From positions 1 through 46,830 of the forward strand of contig JAFAQY010000128.1 of assembly GCA_019261985.1 (NCBI GenBank): a stretch of DNA of 46,830 bases. The letters are read 5' to 3'. Under the pieces are notes generated by a model. That model saw nothing but the letters and a program-made list of their open reading frames with translations, did no database searches and was not told the origin of the DNA. This DNA is from Bryobacterales bacterium (GTDB taxonomy: Bacteria > Acidobacteriota > Terriglobia > Bryobacterales > Bryobacteraceae). Position numbers and translations under genes: made by a program. Below are positions 1 to 8,300 of the stretch, piece by piece. Each line of letters begins with the position of its first letter. Position 1 is the first letter of the stretch.

Positions 1-372
1 CTGATAAAACTGGCGATAGCGGCCCTTTTGCGGCCTTTCGCGCCGGAACACTTGGCCGCTGTAAAACAGCTTTTTAACGCCCGGAAGCTGGTCGAGGCGG
101 TGCTCCATGTAGGCGCGCATTACCGATGCTGTAACTTCGGGCCGCAACGTTAGCGACGCGCCGTCGCGGTCCTCGAACGTGTACATTTCCTTGGTGACGA
201 TGTCGGTCTCCGCGCCCACCCCGCGCGCGAACAGACTCGTTTCCTCCAGGATCGGCGTCCGAATTTCCTGGTAATTATAGAGTCGAAATATTTCGCGCGC
301 GACTGCGTCCACATGATTCCAAACGGCGGAAGCGGGAGGCAGGATGTCGCGCATCCCTTTGACTGCTTTCAT
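1..372 (-). CDS. hisS: Histidyl-tRNA synthetase, N-terminal part (runs off the window)
   Basis: Class II aminoacyl-tRNA synthetase that charges tRNA-His in the cytoplasm. Only the first 124 codons are in the window; the C-terminal part lies beyond base 1. The N-terminus (MKAVKGMRDILPP) has the family's KGxRDxLP signature. The TLRPE motif follows at about residues 75-79, then the motif-2 stretch RRERPQKGRYRQF at about residues 110-122, whose Arg binds ATP and the histidyl adenylate. The ATG at 372 is the natural start by alignment; I see no strong Shine-Dalgarno sequence in front of it. The gene points out of the window and away from alkB, from which it is separated by a palindromic element. 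Confidence 0.95.
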   Translation of the reverse strand, partial: MKAVKGMRDILPPASAVWNHVDAVAREIFRLYNYQEIRTPILEETSLFARGVGAETDIVTKEMYTFEDRDGASLTLRPEVTASVMRAYMEHRLDQLPGVKKLFYSGQVFRRERPQKGRYRQFYQ

Positions 373-425
373 GCTTGTGGAAACATCAACCGGAAGGGGT
401 GAACTTTTTATGCTAACAGACAAAG

Positions 426-480
426 TAGGGCAAGCTTCAGCTTGCCCAATGAAAACCGGACAAGCTGAAGCTTGTCCTAC
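426..480. repeat. Nested palindromic element
   Basis: Two 20-nt arms (426-445 and 461-480) are inverted copies of each other with one mismatch, separated by a 15-nt loop. Each arm is itself a near-palindrome with core CAAGCT/AGCTTG. The element begins GTAGGGC and ends GTCCTAC, resembling the GTGGGGC/GCCCCAC ends of the other elements in this window. It abuts the stop codon of alkB and could act as a transcript 3' end on either strand. Confidence 0.85.
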
Positions 481-1121
481 TAGAATACTTTTCTAAACGT
501 CAGGTTGATCCGGATGTCCCCCGTCAGCGGATGCGCGCCGCTCTTTAGAGGCGCAACTCCGTGATACACGAACCGGGCCGGACCTCCCCACACCACCACA
601 TCCCCGTTTTCCAGGCGCATACGGCGCACCGGATCGGAGCGGCGTTTTCCTCCCCACATGAAGGTGGCCGGAAGACCGAGGGACACCGAAACGATCGGCG
701 ACACCGGGTCGTTCTCGTCGCGGTCCTGATGCAGGCCGAGCTTCGCGCCCGCAGCGTAGCGATTGATCAGGCACGCATCCGGGTCGTAGTTGGCGAACCC
801 CGCCTCCGCGGCTGCGCGCTGCGCCAAGTCGAGAAACAATTCGGGCATCGCACGCCAGTGCGCGCCGGTGTCAGGGTCATTTGGGTCATAACGATAGCCG
901 GTACGATCCGAAACCCAACCAACCCGGCCGCAGTTGGTCATCGCGACAGACATCGTATGGCCGCCGGGCACGATCAAATGGCGGAAGGGAGAAGCCTGCG
1001 CGATGCGATCCACTTCCTCGAGCAGCGCCCGGGCTTTCGGATCTGCGAACCCGCGTAACAGGACTGCTCCGGGCTCCAACTCCTCTCGTGTGCCGGCATG
1101 GCTATCGAACAAAGGAACCAT
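480..1121 (-). CDS. alkB: AlkB-type DNA/RNA repair dioxygenase
   Basis: Fe(II)/2-oxoglutarate-dependent dioxygenase that removes methyl groups from 1-methyladenine and 3-methylcytosine in DNA or RNA. The 213-residue protein aligns end to end with Escherichia coli AlkB. With the ATG at 1121 as start, the iron ligands fall at H131, D133 and H187 and the 2-oxoglutarate-binding arginines at R204 and R210, the same numbers as in E. coli. This is a strong reason to reject the upstream TTG at 1130. Conserved blocks include TMSVAMTNCG, DACLINRYAPGAKL-like sequence, SVSLGLPA and GDVVVWGG. It is divergent from the exported protein at 1143, with only 21 nt between the two starts, so the promoters must overlap the coding regions. 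Confidence 0.96.
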   Translation of the reverse strand: MVPLFDSHAGTREELEPGAVLLRGFADPKARALLEEVDRIAQASPFRHLIVPGGHTMSVAMTNCGRVGWVSDRTGYRYDPNDPDTGAHWRAMPELFLDLAQRAAAEAGFANYDPDACLINRYAAGAKLGLHQDRDENDPVSPIVSVSLGLPATFMWGGKRRSDPVRRMRLENGDVVVWGGPARFVYHGVAPLKSGAHPLTGDIRINLTFRKVF

Positions 1122-1142
1122 ACGATACAATCATCGCAACGT

Positions 1143-1772
1143 ATGGAACTGAAAAGAACCTCTTTGGCCGGCATGCTGCTTGCACTGGCAATCCCCTCAA
1201 TAAACGCGCAGGACCGCATGCCTCCGATTCCAGCCGACAAAATGACCCCAGCGCAGAAGAAGGCGGTGCAGGATTACAAAGACCTGCGCAAGGCAGATCT
1301 TACCGGACCGCCGTGGACCGTCCTGCTGCGTGTGCCCGACCTGTTGGCGCCCTCGCTCGAACTGCGGCTGCACAACTTGAATAACAGCGCGTTATCGCCC
1401 AAGCTGACCGAGCTCGCGATCCTGATCGCCGCGCGGCATTGGACCAACAACTTCGAATGGAACGCGCACAGCACGCTCGCGATTAACGGCGGCCTCAGTC
1501 CGGCGATTATCGCCGCGGTCGCGGACGGGCGGCGGCCAACGGGAATGGTCGAAGACGAAGAGATTATCTACGATTTTTGTACGGAGCTGCTGCACAACCA
1601 GAGCGTAAGCGATCCGACCTACGCGCGTGCCGCGGCGAAGTTCGGGGAGGCAGGCGTGGTGGAAGCGGCAAGCCTGGAAGGCTACTACACGTACTTATCG
1701 ATGGTGATGAACACGGCAAGGTCGCCGCTGGCCGCGGGTGTAAAGCCGGCGCTGGCGTCGTTCCCGAAGTGA
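1143..1772 (+). CDS. Exported carboxymuconolactone decarboxylase-family protein
   Basis: A 209-residue protein with a signal peptide (MELKRTSLAGMLLALAIPSINAQ) followed by a carboxymuconolactone-decarboxylase/AhpD-like helical domain. The stretch around LSPKLTELAILIAARHWTNNFEW matches the family's helix that usually reads K-x-R-E-L-a-I-L, continuing with a His. The CxxC pair of AhpD-type alkylhydroperoxidases is absent; a single Cys lies in DFCTELL, so the redox AhpD role is unlikely. The ATG at 1143 is preferred over the upstream frame because it starts the signal peptide directly. A TACAAT box at 1126-1131 lies 11 nt before the start with no visible ribosome-binding site. The substrate cannot be named. 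Confidence 0.85.
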   Translation: MELKRTSLAGMLLALAIPSINAQDRMPPIPADKMTPAQKKAVQDYKDLRKADLTGPPWTVLLRVPDLLAPSLELRLHNLNNSALSPKLTELAILIAARHWTNNFEWNAHSTLAINGGLSPAIIAAVADGRRPTGMVEDEEIIYDFCTELLHNQSVSDPTYARAAAKFGEAGVVEAASLEGYYTYLSMVMNTARSPLAAGVKPALASFPK

Positions 1773-1778
1773 AGGCTT

Positions 1779-1888
1779 GTGGGGCCGGATGCTATCCGGC
1801 GCGCGGTTGCCAACCGCGCTGTTCGGGGTTGGCACAAAGGTCGGCAGGCGGGTTTGGCAACCCGCCGCAGGTTAACAACCTGCCCCAC
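1779..1888. repeat. GTGGGGC-bounded multi-hairpin element (full length)
   Basis: A 110-bp element with terminal inverted repeats GTGGGGC (1779-1785) and GCCCCAC (1882-1888). It contains four hairpins in a row: 1785-1799 (CCGGAT/ATCCGG), 1801-1819 (GCGCGG/CCGCGC), 1847-1866 (GGCGGG/CCCGCC) and 1867-1883 (GCAGGTT/AACCTGC). It sits between two convergent genes. Relatives are at 12657, 15849, 24270 and 37716. Confidence 0.9.
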
Positions 1889-1894
1889 AAACCT

Positions 1895-2425
1895 TTACTT
1901 CTGAGCCGCGGCTGAGGCGCTCATCACAGTCTGAAGCTCGCGCACCAGGCCGCCTTTTTCCAGGATGTCGGTCGTCGCCGGGTTATCGGCCCAATCCTTA
2001 ACGATCGTCCCCGCCGGACTGATCACAAACAGATGAGGCGTATCGTAGCTCGGGTTCGCGGGAGTCAGCTTGAAATACGATGCGGCCACTTGCCCCTGAT
2101 CGAATATGATTGGCGTGGTCACCTTCTGGCTGGCAACATAGCGCGCGACCGTGTTCGTGTTCTCCGGAGGAGCCACAACGATCGACAGAATCGCGACTTT
2201 CGATCCGAATTGCGCCTTCACTCCCTCCAGTGTGTGCGAGAGAGCCATGCAGTGCGGGCAGTCGGTCTTCATGAAATCGAGCAAAAGCCACTTGCCTCGA
2301 TAATCCTGCAAATCGTGCTGGGTTGCTGTCGAGTCCGGCAGTGAAAACCCGGGCGCGCGGCGATTCGAGAGCGATTGCGCCCCCAGCGGCAGCACGCAGA
2401 ACAACAACAATAGACCGAGGCGCAT
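1895..2425 (-). CDS. Exported thioredoxin-like (TlpA/ResA-type) protein
   Basis: A 176-residue protein with signal peptide (MRLGLLLLFCVLPLGAQ) and a thioredoxin fold of the TlpA/AhpC-TSA type. Residues about 24-46 (RRAPGFSLPDSTATQHDL) are the usual start of redoxin domains. The active-site CPHC motif is at about residues 56-59 after WLLLDFMKTD, and a cis-Pro candidate lies in YDTPHLFVI. It is probably a periplasmic thiol-disulfide reductant. The ATG at 2425 lies 1 nt after the stop codon of hppA, so the two are co-transcribed and probably translationally coupled; the long upstream extension in this frame is just hppA coding sequence. The partner substrate is not evident. Confidence 0.88.
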   Translation of the reverse strand: MRLGLLLLFCVLPLGAQSLSNRRAPGFSLPDSTATQHDLQDYRGKWLLLDFMKTDCPHCMALSHTLEGVKAQFGSKVAILSIVVAPPENTNTVARYVASQKVTTPIIFDQGQVAASYFKLTPANPSYDTPHLFVISPAGTIVKDWADNPATTDILEKGGLVRELQTVMSASAAAQK

Positions 2426-2426
2426 C

Positions 2427-4874
2427 CTACGCCTTCGCGCTACCGATCCGCATGCCGTAGAACGAACGCCAAACAAAGAACAGCGCGACAATCAGGAACA
2501 CAATGGCGAGGATGTTTGAAAGGGTGGATCCTTGCTCCCTGGTCAGCGAAACGGCGAGCTCAACAGCCAGTAAGCCGAACAGCGTGGTGAACTTGATGAT
2601 CGGGTTTAATGCGACCGATGAGGTGTCTTTGAACGGATCGCCCACCGTATCGCCGACAACCGTCGCATCGTGCAGCGGAGTGCCTTTCGCCTTCAATTCC
2701 ACTTCAACGATCTTCTTCGCGTTGTCCCAAGCGCCACCGGCGTTCGCCATGAAAATCGCCTGATACAGGCCGAACAGTGCGATGGAGATCAGATAACCAA
2801 TGAAATAGAACGGCTCGAAGAAAGCAAAGGCCAGTGTGGCAAAGAACACGGTCAAGAAGATGTTGAACATGCCCTTCTGCGCGTACTGCGTGCAAATCTC
2901 GACCACCTTCTTCGAATCGGTGACCGAAGCTTTGGTGGCGCCTTCCAGCTTAATGTTGGCCTTGATGAACTCGACGGCGCGATACGCTCCCGTGGTGACC
3001 GCTTGCGTCGAAGCGCCGGTGAACCAGTAAATCACCGCGCCGCCGGTGATCAAGCCGAGAACGAAGGGCGGATACAGCAAGGAAAGATTCTCCACATTTT
3101 GAGTGAGGCCGTTCGTAAGACTCACGATAATAGAGAAAATCATCGTAGTAGCGCCGACGACAGCCGTGCCGATCAACACCGGCTTCGCAGTCGCTTTAAA
3201 CGTGTTCCCCGCCCCGTCATTTTCCTCCAGGTGATGCTTGGCCTTCTCGAAATCGACGTCGAACCCATACGTCTTCTTGATCTCCTGCTCCACCCCGGGA
3301 ATCGATTCGATGACGCTCAGCTCATATACGCTCTGCGCGTTATCCGTCACCGGACCATAAGAATCGACAGCGATCGTCACCGGTCCCATGCCGAGGAATC
3401 CGAACGCCACCAAACCGAAGGCGAACACCGCTGGAGCGATCATGAAAGCACCGAGGCCCATCGTGCTGACCGCGTACGCGATCGTCATCAGCGTGAGCAT
3501 TGACATTCCGATCCAGAATCCGCTAAAGTTCCCGGCCACAAACCCGGAAAGAATATTCAGCGACGCCCCCCCCTCTTTCGAGGACGTTACAACTTCTTTC
3601 ACATGCGCGGAATGCACGGATGTAAACACCTTGACCAATTCGGGAATAATCGCGCCGGCCAGCGTTCCGCAGGTGATCACGGTCGAAAGTTTCCACCACA
3701 TCGAAGTGTCGCCGTTCAGGTTGGGGATCATCAGGTAACTAAGAAGGTAAGTAGCGCCGATAGAGATGAAGCTGGTCAGCCAGACCAGGGAGGTCAGCGG
3801 TGCTTCATAGTTCATCTTGTCCACGTGCGCATATTTTGCTTTAGCCACGGATTCGTTTATGAAATACGAGAGGCCGCTGGAAATGATCATCATGACGCGC
3901 ATCACGAAGATCCACACCAGCAGTTCGACCTTGGTCTGGTCGCCCTTAACGGCGAGCAAAATAAACGTGATCAGCGCAACGCCGGTGACGCCATAGGTCT
4001 CAAAACCATCGGCCGAGGGACCCACGGAATCGCCTGCGTTATCGCCGGTGCAGTCCGCGATCACGCCCGGGTTCCGCGCATCGTCTTCCTTGATCTTGAA
4101 AACGATCTTCATTAAATCGGCGCCGATATCGGCGATCTTCGTGAAGATTCCACCGGCCACGCGCAACGCGGCCGCGCCCAGCGATTCGCCAATGGCAAAT
4201 CCGATGAAGCAAGGCCCAGCGTAGTCGCCCGGAATGAACAGCAGGATGCAGAGCATGATGAACAGTTCGACGCTGATGAGGAGCATGCCGATGCTCATCC
4301 CGGCCTTGAGCGGAATTGCGTAGCACGGGTACGGTTTACCACGAAGACTCGCAAACGCCGTGCGCGAGTTGGCGAACGTATTCACGCGAATGCCGAACCA
4401 GGCCACTCCGTAGCTGCCGATGATTCCGATCACGCTGAACGCAAGGATGATCAATACGCGCTCGGCGGGCATTCTTAACAGGAAGCCGAAATAAAACACG
4501 ATGACCGCGCCGATAAAGACTTCGAGAATTATCAGGAACTTGCCCTGCGTAACCAGGTAAGTTTTGCAAGTTTCGTAAATCAATTCGGAGATCTCTTTCA
4601 TCGCCGCGTGGACCGGAAGGTTGCGAAGGTGCATATACATTCCCAACCCGAACACGAAACCCAGAGCGCTGATTACCAAACCGATCGTCAGCAGCGTCGT
4701 ACCTTGCACCGCGCCGCCCAGGAAAGAAACGTCAAGGGGCGGCAGCCGCAGTTCCGCCTCGCCTTGCGCATGCAGTGGCAGGGAACTCGCGACAGCGAGC
4801 AGGAACAACAGAACTACGGGAGCAAGGCGCCGCAGAGTGGCGGACAACGAGGTCAAACGCATTCCGGTCAACAT
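2427..4874 (-). CDS. hppA: Membrane-bound ion-translocating pyrophosphatase
   Basis: Integral membrane enzyme coupling pyrophosphate hydrolysis to cation pumping. It has 815 residues, longer than the usual 670-770 because of an N-terminal signal-like segment (ending SLPLHAQ) and a linker before the first conserved helix. About 15 hydrophobic segments follow. Recognisable blocks are EDDARNPGVIAD and GDNAGDSVGPSADGFETYG (about residues 265-300), GNTFKATAK (about 555-564) and GDPFKDTSSVALNP near the C-terminus. The Lys in GNTFK occupies the position whose Ala/Lys identity separates K+-dependent from K+-independent enzymes, so K+ independence is predicted. The first substrate loop is unusual (DIGADLMKIVF instead of DVGADLVGKVE), pointing to a divergent clade whose transported ion I cannot assign. 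GGAGG directly abuts the ATG at 4874; the ATG at 4862 is an alternative start. Confidence 0.95.
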   Translation of the reverse strand: MLTGMRLTSLSATLRRLAPVVLLFLLAVASSLPLHAQGEAELRLPPLDVSFLGGAVQGTTLLTIGLVISALGFVFGLGMYMHLRNLPVHAAMKEISELIYETCKTYLVTQGKFLIILEVFIGAVIVFYFGFLLRMPAERVLIILAFSVIGIIGSYGVAWFGIRVNTFANSRTAFASLRGKPYPCYAIPLKAGMSIGMLLISVELFIMLCILLFIPGDYAGPCFIGFAIGESLGAAALRVAGGIFTKIADIGADLMKIVFKIKEDDARNPGVIADCTGDNAGDSVGPSADGFETYGVTGVALITFILLAVKGDQTKVELLVWIFVMRVMMIISSGLSYFINESVAKAKYAHVDKMNYEAPLTSLVWLTSFISIGATYLLSYLMIPNLNGDTSMWWKLSTVITCGTLAGAIIPELVKVFTSVHSAHVKEVVTSSKEGGASLNILSGFVAGNFSGFWIGMSMLTLMTIAYAVSTMGLGAFMIAPAVFAFGLVAFGFLGMGPVTIAVDSYGPVTDNAQSVYELSVIESIPGVEQEIKKTYGFDVDFEKAKHHLEENDGAGNTFKATAKPVLIGTAVVGATTMIFSIIVSLTNGLTQNVENLSLLYPPFVLGLITGGAVIYWFTGASTQAVTTGAYRAVEFIKANIKLEGATKASVTDSKKVVEICTQYAQKGMFNIFLTVFFATLAFAFFEPFYFIGYLISIALFGLYQAIFMANAGGAWDNAKKIVEVELKAKGTPLHDATVVGDTVGDPFKDTSSVALNPIIKFTTLFGLLAVELAVSLTREQGSTLSNILAIVFLIVALFFVWRSFYGMRIGSAKA

Positions 4875-4969
4875 CCTCCAAACTAGGGGAAAAGAAAATA
4901 GAACCGTCCCGAACGGGACTCTTCTTGTTACAATAGCGCAATTCTTGCGCCATTGGCAAGTTTTGGGAC

Positions 4970-5248
4970 TTACTGAATCACGCGCCGGTTTTCGAGCTCG
5001 GAGATTTTGAGCAGGAGTTCGGAATGCTGTTTTTCAACCGTGGTCCTGAGCTCAGCAATGTCCGTATGAGTACTTGATTCCGAGGCCTTTATCTCAGCCC
5101 GCAACAGCTCTTTCGCGTTAATGATTTCCCGCTGTGTTATCTCTTTGATGTCGGTTAAACGGGAGTTGTTGAGCAGCACGCCGGTCAGAACGGCCAGAAA
5201 GGCTCCTGCAAAGCTAACCGCGATGGCCAAGATCTGAGTATCGGTCAC
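4970..5248 (-). CDS. Small membrane-anchored coiled-coil protein
   Basis: A 92-residue protein with one N-terminal transmembrane helix (ILAIAVSFAGAFLAVLTGVLL) followed by a charged helix with heptad character (KEITQREIINAKELLRAEIKA and onward) that should form a coiled coil. I do not recognise a named family; short proteins of this build are common in acidobacterial genomes. No ATG is available. GTG at 5248 is chosen because an extended -10 box (TGCTATAAT, 5263-5255) ends 6 nt before it, which fits a leaderless mRNA; TTG at 5254 is an alternative. It has its own promoter directly behind the terminator of the transporter gene. Confidence 0.7.
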   Translation of the reverse strand: MTDTQILAIAVSFAGAFLAVLTGVLLNNSRLTDIKEITQREIINAKELLRAEIKASESSTHTDIAELRTTVEKQHSELLLKISELENRRVIQ

Positions 5249-5254
5249 GGTCAA

Positions 5255-5263
5255 ATTATAGCA
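5255..5263 (-). promoter_or_regulatory. Extended -10 promoter, leaderless start of the small coiled-coil gene
   Basis: The minus strand reads TGC followed by TATAAT, a perfect extended -10 element, 6 nt before the GTG at 5248. The -35 position (about 5278-5283) is poor, as is common with extended -10 promoters. It starts where the U-tract of the upstream terminator ends. Confidence 0.6.
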
Positions 5264-5303
5264 AAAAGCCCCGCCAATACCGATTTTCCGGTAAGGCGGG
5301 GCT
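5262..5303 (-). terminator. Rho-independent terminator of the TonB-dependent transporter
   Basis: Arms AGCCCCGCC (5303-5295 on the minus strand) and GGCGGGGCT (5275-5267) form a 9-bp GC-rich stem. A small inner stem (ACCG/CGGT) lies in the loop, and five T residues follow (5267-5263). It lies 16 nt after the stop codon at 5319. Confidence 0.9.
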
Positions 5304-5318
5304 CAAGCGACAAACTCG

Positions 5319-8300
5319 TTAGAACGTAATGCGCGCGATGAACTGGCCCGTGCGGGGCTGCGCTCCCGAGCCGTTGAGCGAGTTCACAAAGCCGTAGCCC
5401 AGCGATAGCGCTCCTGCCTGCCCGTTGGGGAACGGATTCGTTCTGAATGTTAGCGATGTCGGATTAGTGGTAGACGGCGTGTTGTAGAACACCCGGTTAA
5501 AAACGTTCTGGAATTCCACGCGGACTTGCAGTTTGACCCGTTGTTCCTTTGAAAGCGGGAAAATGCGGCCGAAGCTCATCGCCTCGGAAGGCTGGCGCTG
5601 CCAGCGGTAGCCTTCATAATAAGCCGCCGCAGTGCCGAACTGGCCTGTGCCGGCATCCGCGAAAGCCGCCGGGTTTAGGACAAGCTGCTTGGTGGGATCG
5701 AAGCAATGGCAGTTTGGATCCATCGCGAAAAACGACTGGCCGGAAACCACGTTCTGGTAAGTGTTGCCCCCGCCCCAAACGGCTGGATTGTTGAACACAG
5801 GCATAACGCCTCGGCCCAGCTGGCCGAAAAAGCCGTTGTTGGACTTGGCGGTCGTCAGCAACTGGCCGCTCTGATAGCGCAACACCGCGCCATATACCCA
5901 GTCCCGGGCGATCCAGGAAAGCGCCTTCAGTCCGGCCCTGTCAGCCACGAACCTGGGAGTCGTATAGTTCAGCGAGAGCACGCTGACCAGCGGCCGCTCG
6001 AACGCTGAGATCTCCTTGTTCTGCCGGTAGTTGAAAACATCGTTGATGGGTGGCGCATTCGGCGTCAGATAGCCCGTGTCGGAGTTTACGCCCAGTGCGA
6101 ATTCTCTCTGATAAGTGAAGTTGTACTGCACGTCGAGGCCATGCGAATAGCGCTTGGTGACCTTCACTTGAAGCCCGTCGTACCAGGTGTCACCCAGCGG
6201 AGGACCCAGGAACGGCGGAATGCCAATGAATTGCGGATACGGCCGCAACGCCTGCTGCAGGAGTTGCGTCGCCGGAAATCCGGGGTAAACGGCGGGAACA
6301 GTCGGCGAGCCGTCAGCCGCGGTCACAATCTTTAGATTCGGGAAGCGCTGTTGCACAAGCGGCGAAGTGATATTCAGATTGAGCAGAGCCAAGTCGCTCG
6401 CGCTGGTCGGGTTCAATCCGGCGGCCGCGACAGTGGCAGGGGTCAACGTGTTGTAAGCGTAAGTAGATAGAGTGGGCGCCGTCCAGTACGCGCCCCGGTT
6501 TCCGACGTAAGTTACATCCAATACCGTTCCCCGGAGCACTTCGCGTTGGATGCCAACGCTCCATTGGGCAATCCGCGGTAGGCGACCCGCATTGCGGTCG
6601 ATGGAAATAAAGGGGGAATTCGGAACGATGTACCCCGGTGTTGAAGGGTAAGGGAAGTGCTGCGACAAGTCGGGGTAGGTTAACGGCGGGTTCCCGAATG
6701 GGTTACCCGGAGCAAACGGGTTACCGTACTTCAGTTGTTGTGCCGGAAGACCTGCCACGGGCTGATCGACGAAGTTGTAAAAGTCCGGCACGCTATAAGT
6801 AAGAAAAGCGTTGTTTGGGGACGTGCCATAGGATAGACCTCCGCCGACGCGCAGAACTGTCTTCTCGTCCAGTTTGTAAGCGATACCGAGACGCGGACCG
6901 AATGCATAAGGGTAGTTGCCATTAAACTGGCAATGGCAGTTCTGGCCATAAACCACCGTGCCGAGACGCCCGCCCACGACAGGGTTGGGCAAATTAAATG
7001 CCGCATTCTGCATGCGCCCGTACTGCTCGCTCAGCAGTGTCGCAAAATCCCATCGCAGCCCATAATCAATCGTTAGCTTGCGATTCACCTTCCAGTTATC
7101 CTGCGCGTATATTCCGAACGCGTGGTTGCCAAGGCGGGCCGCCGCCAAGGGCGAAACCGTGAGGCTGTTTTCGAGACCAAGCAGAAAACTGGCGTAGGCG
7201 AATCCTGTCGCGCCGTTGGAGTACTGTATGCCGGTGGTGTATGGGTCGGCTGTCTCCGCCTGTCCAAACCCGATGACGCCATTTGCGCGCGTCGTGTTCC
7301 GAATAGGCAGGCCCTCCAGGATTGCCTCGCCGCCGAATTTGTACGTGTGGCTGCCCTTCACCCAAGTGAAGCTGGTGTTAAACGTGGGCTTGGTATCTTT
7401 CTGGACAGTAGCCCCGAAGCCAACACCCATCCCAACTGAACTCCCCCCCTTGGCGAAGTCCGAACCCGGCGTGATATTCGGGAACTGGTTCACATAAAAA
7501 GCGCCGGTGGCGCCGAACAAAGTACTGGAGTCGAACGAAGGCGGCAAGTTATGGGCCGAGGTGTTCAGCAAGCCCGCTCCGAAGTGCATCAGCAGCGTGG
7601 GAGTGATCGACTGATCATAGTTGACGCGTGTAGTCTGCGATAACTGATCCAGCGGTTCAGCCCCTGTGAAAACCTGTGTATAACCATTGGCCGACGGGGA
7701 GGTCTGGCGGTTCGCTGAATAAAACACCGAGATCTTGGCGGTGGGACCGATGTTGTGGTCGATTTTTATAGATGGGATCTCGATGTGAGTGAAGTTGAAA
7801 TAGGCAGGAACGATGTAGTTGTTCGTAAGCAGGCCATTGGTTGGTTGGGGAAGAAGAGCTTGAATTTTGAGCGCTGTTGGATCCAGCCGGTTCACCGGGA
7901 TCGTGTTGTTCGGGAAGGGTTGACGAACAATTAAGCCATTGAAGGTGGTCTGCGTGAGGGGATCGAAGATCTCATTGCCGAGCAGCGGGTTGCCGGTAAC
8001 TACATCGGTTTGGGGTACGCCCCCGGCCAGCAACTGCGGATTCAGCGCGCTGGAAAAATTCCCCTGCTGGTAGGCGGTTGTCGGCACGGTATTGGTAACA
8101 TTCGCGGTCAGGGTGTGCGAGATGAACTGCTCAAAGCTGAAGAAGAAGAAGGTCCTATCCGTGCCGTTGTACAGCTTCGGGATTCTGACCGGCCCGCTGA
8201 ATGTTCCGCCGAAATCATAGCGGCGGATAGAATTACGGATGTGCTGTCCCGTCTTCTCAGAGTTAGTGAGACTCGCATCGGTGAACGGCAGTCCCGCGTT

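Noticed and set aside
426-480. Nested palindrome considered as a normal intrinsic terminator
   Set aside because: No T-run follows on either strand, and it resembles the other interspersed palindromes, so it is listed as a repeat.
2670-3503. 277-codon plus-strand open frame inside hppA
   Set aside because: Antisense to hppA, rich in His and Arg as expected for shadow frames; no domain.
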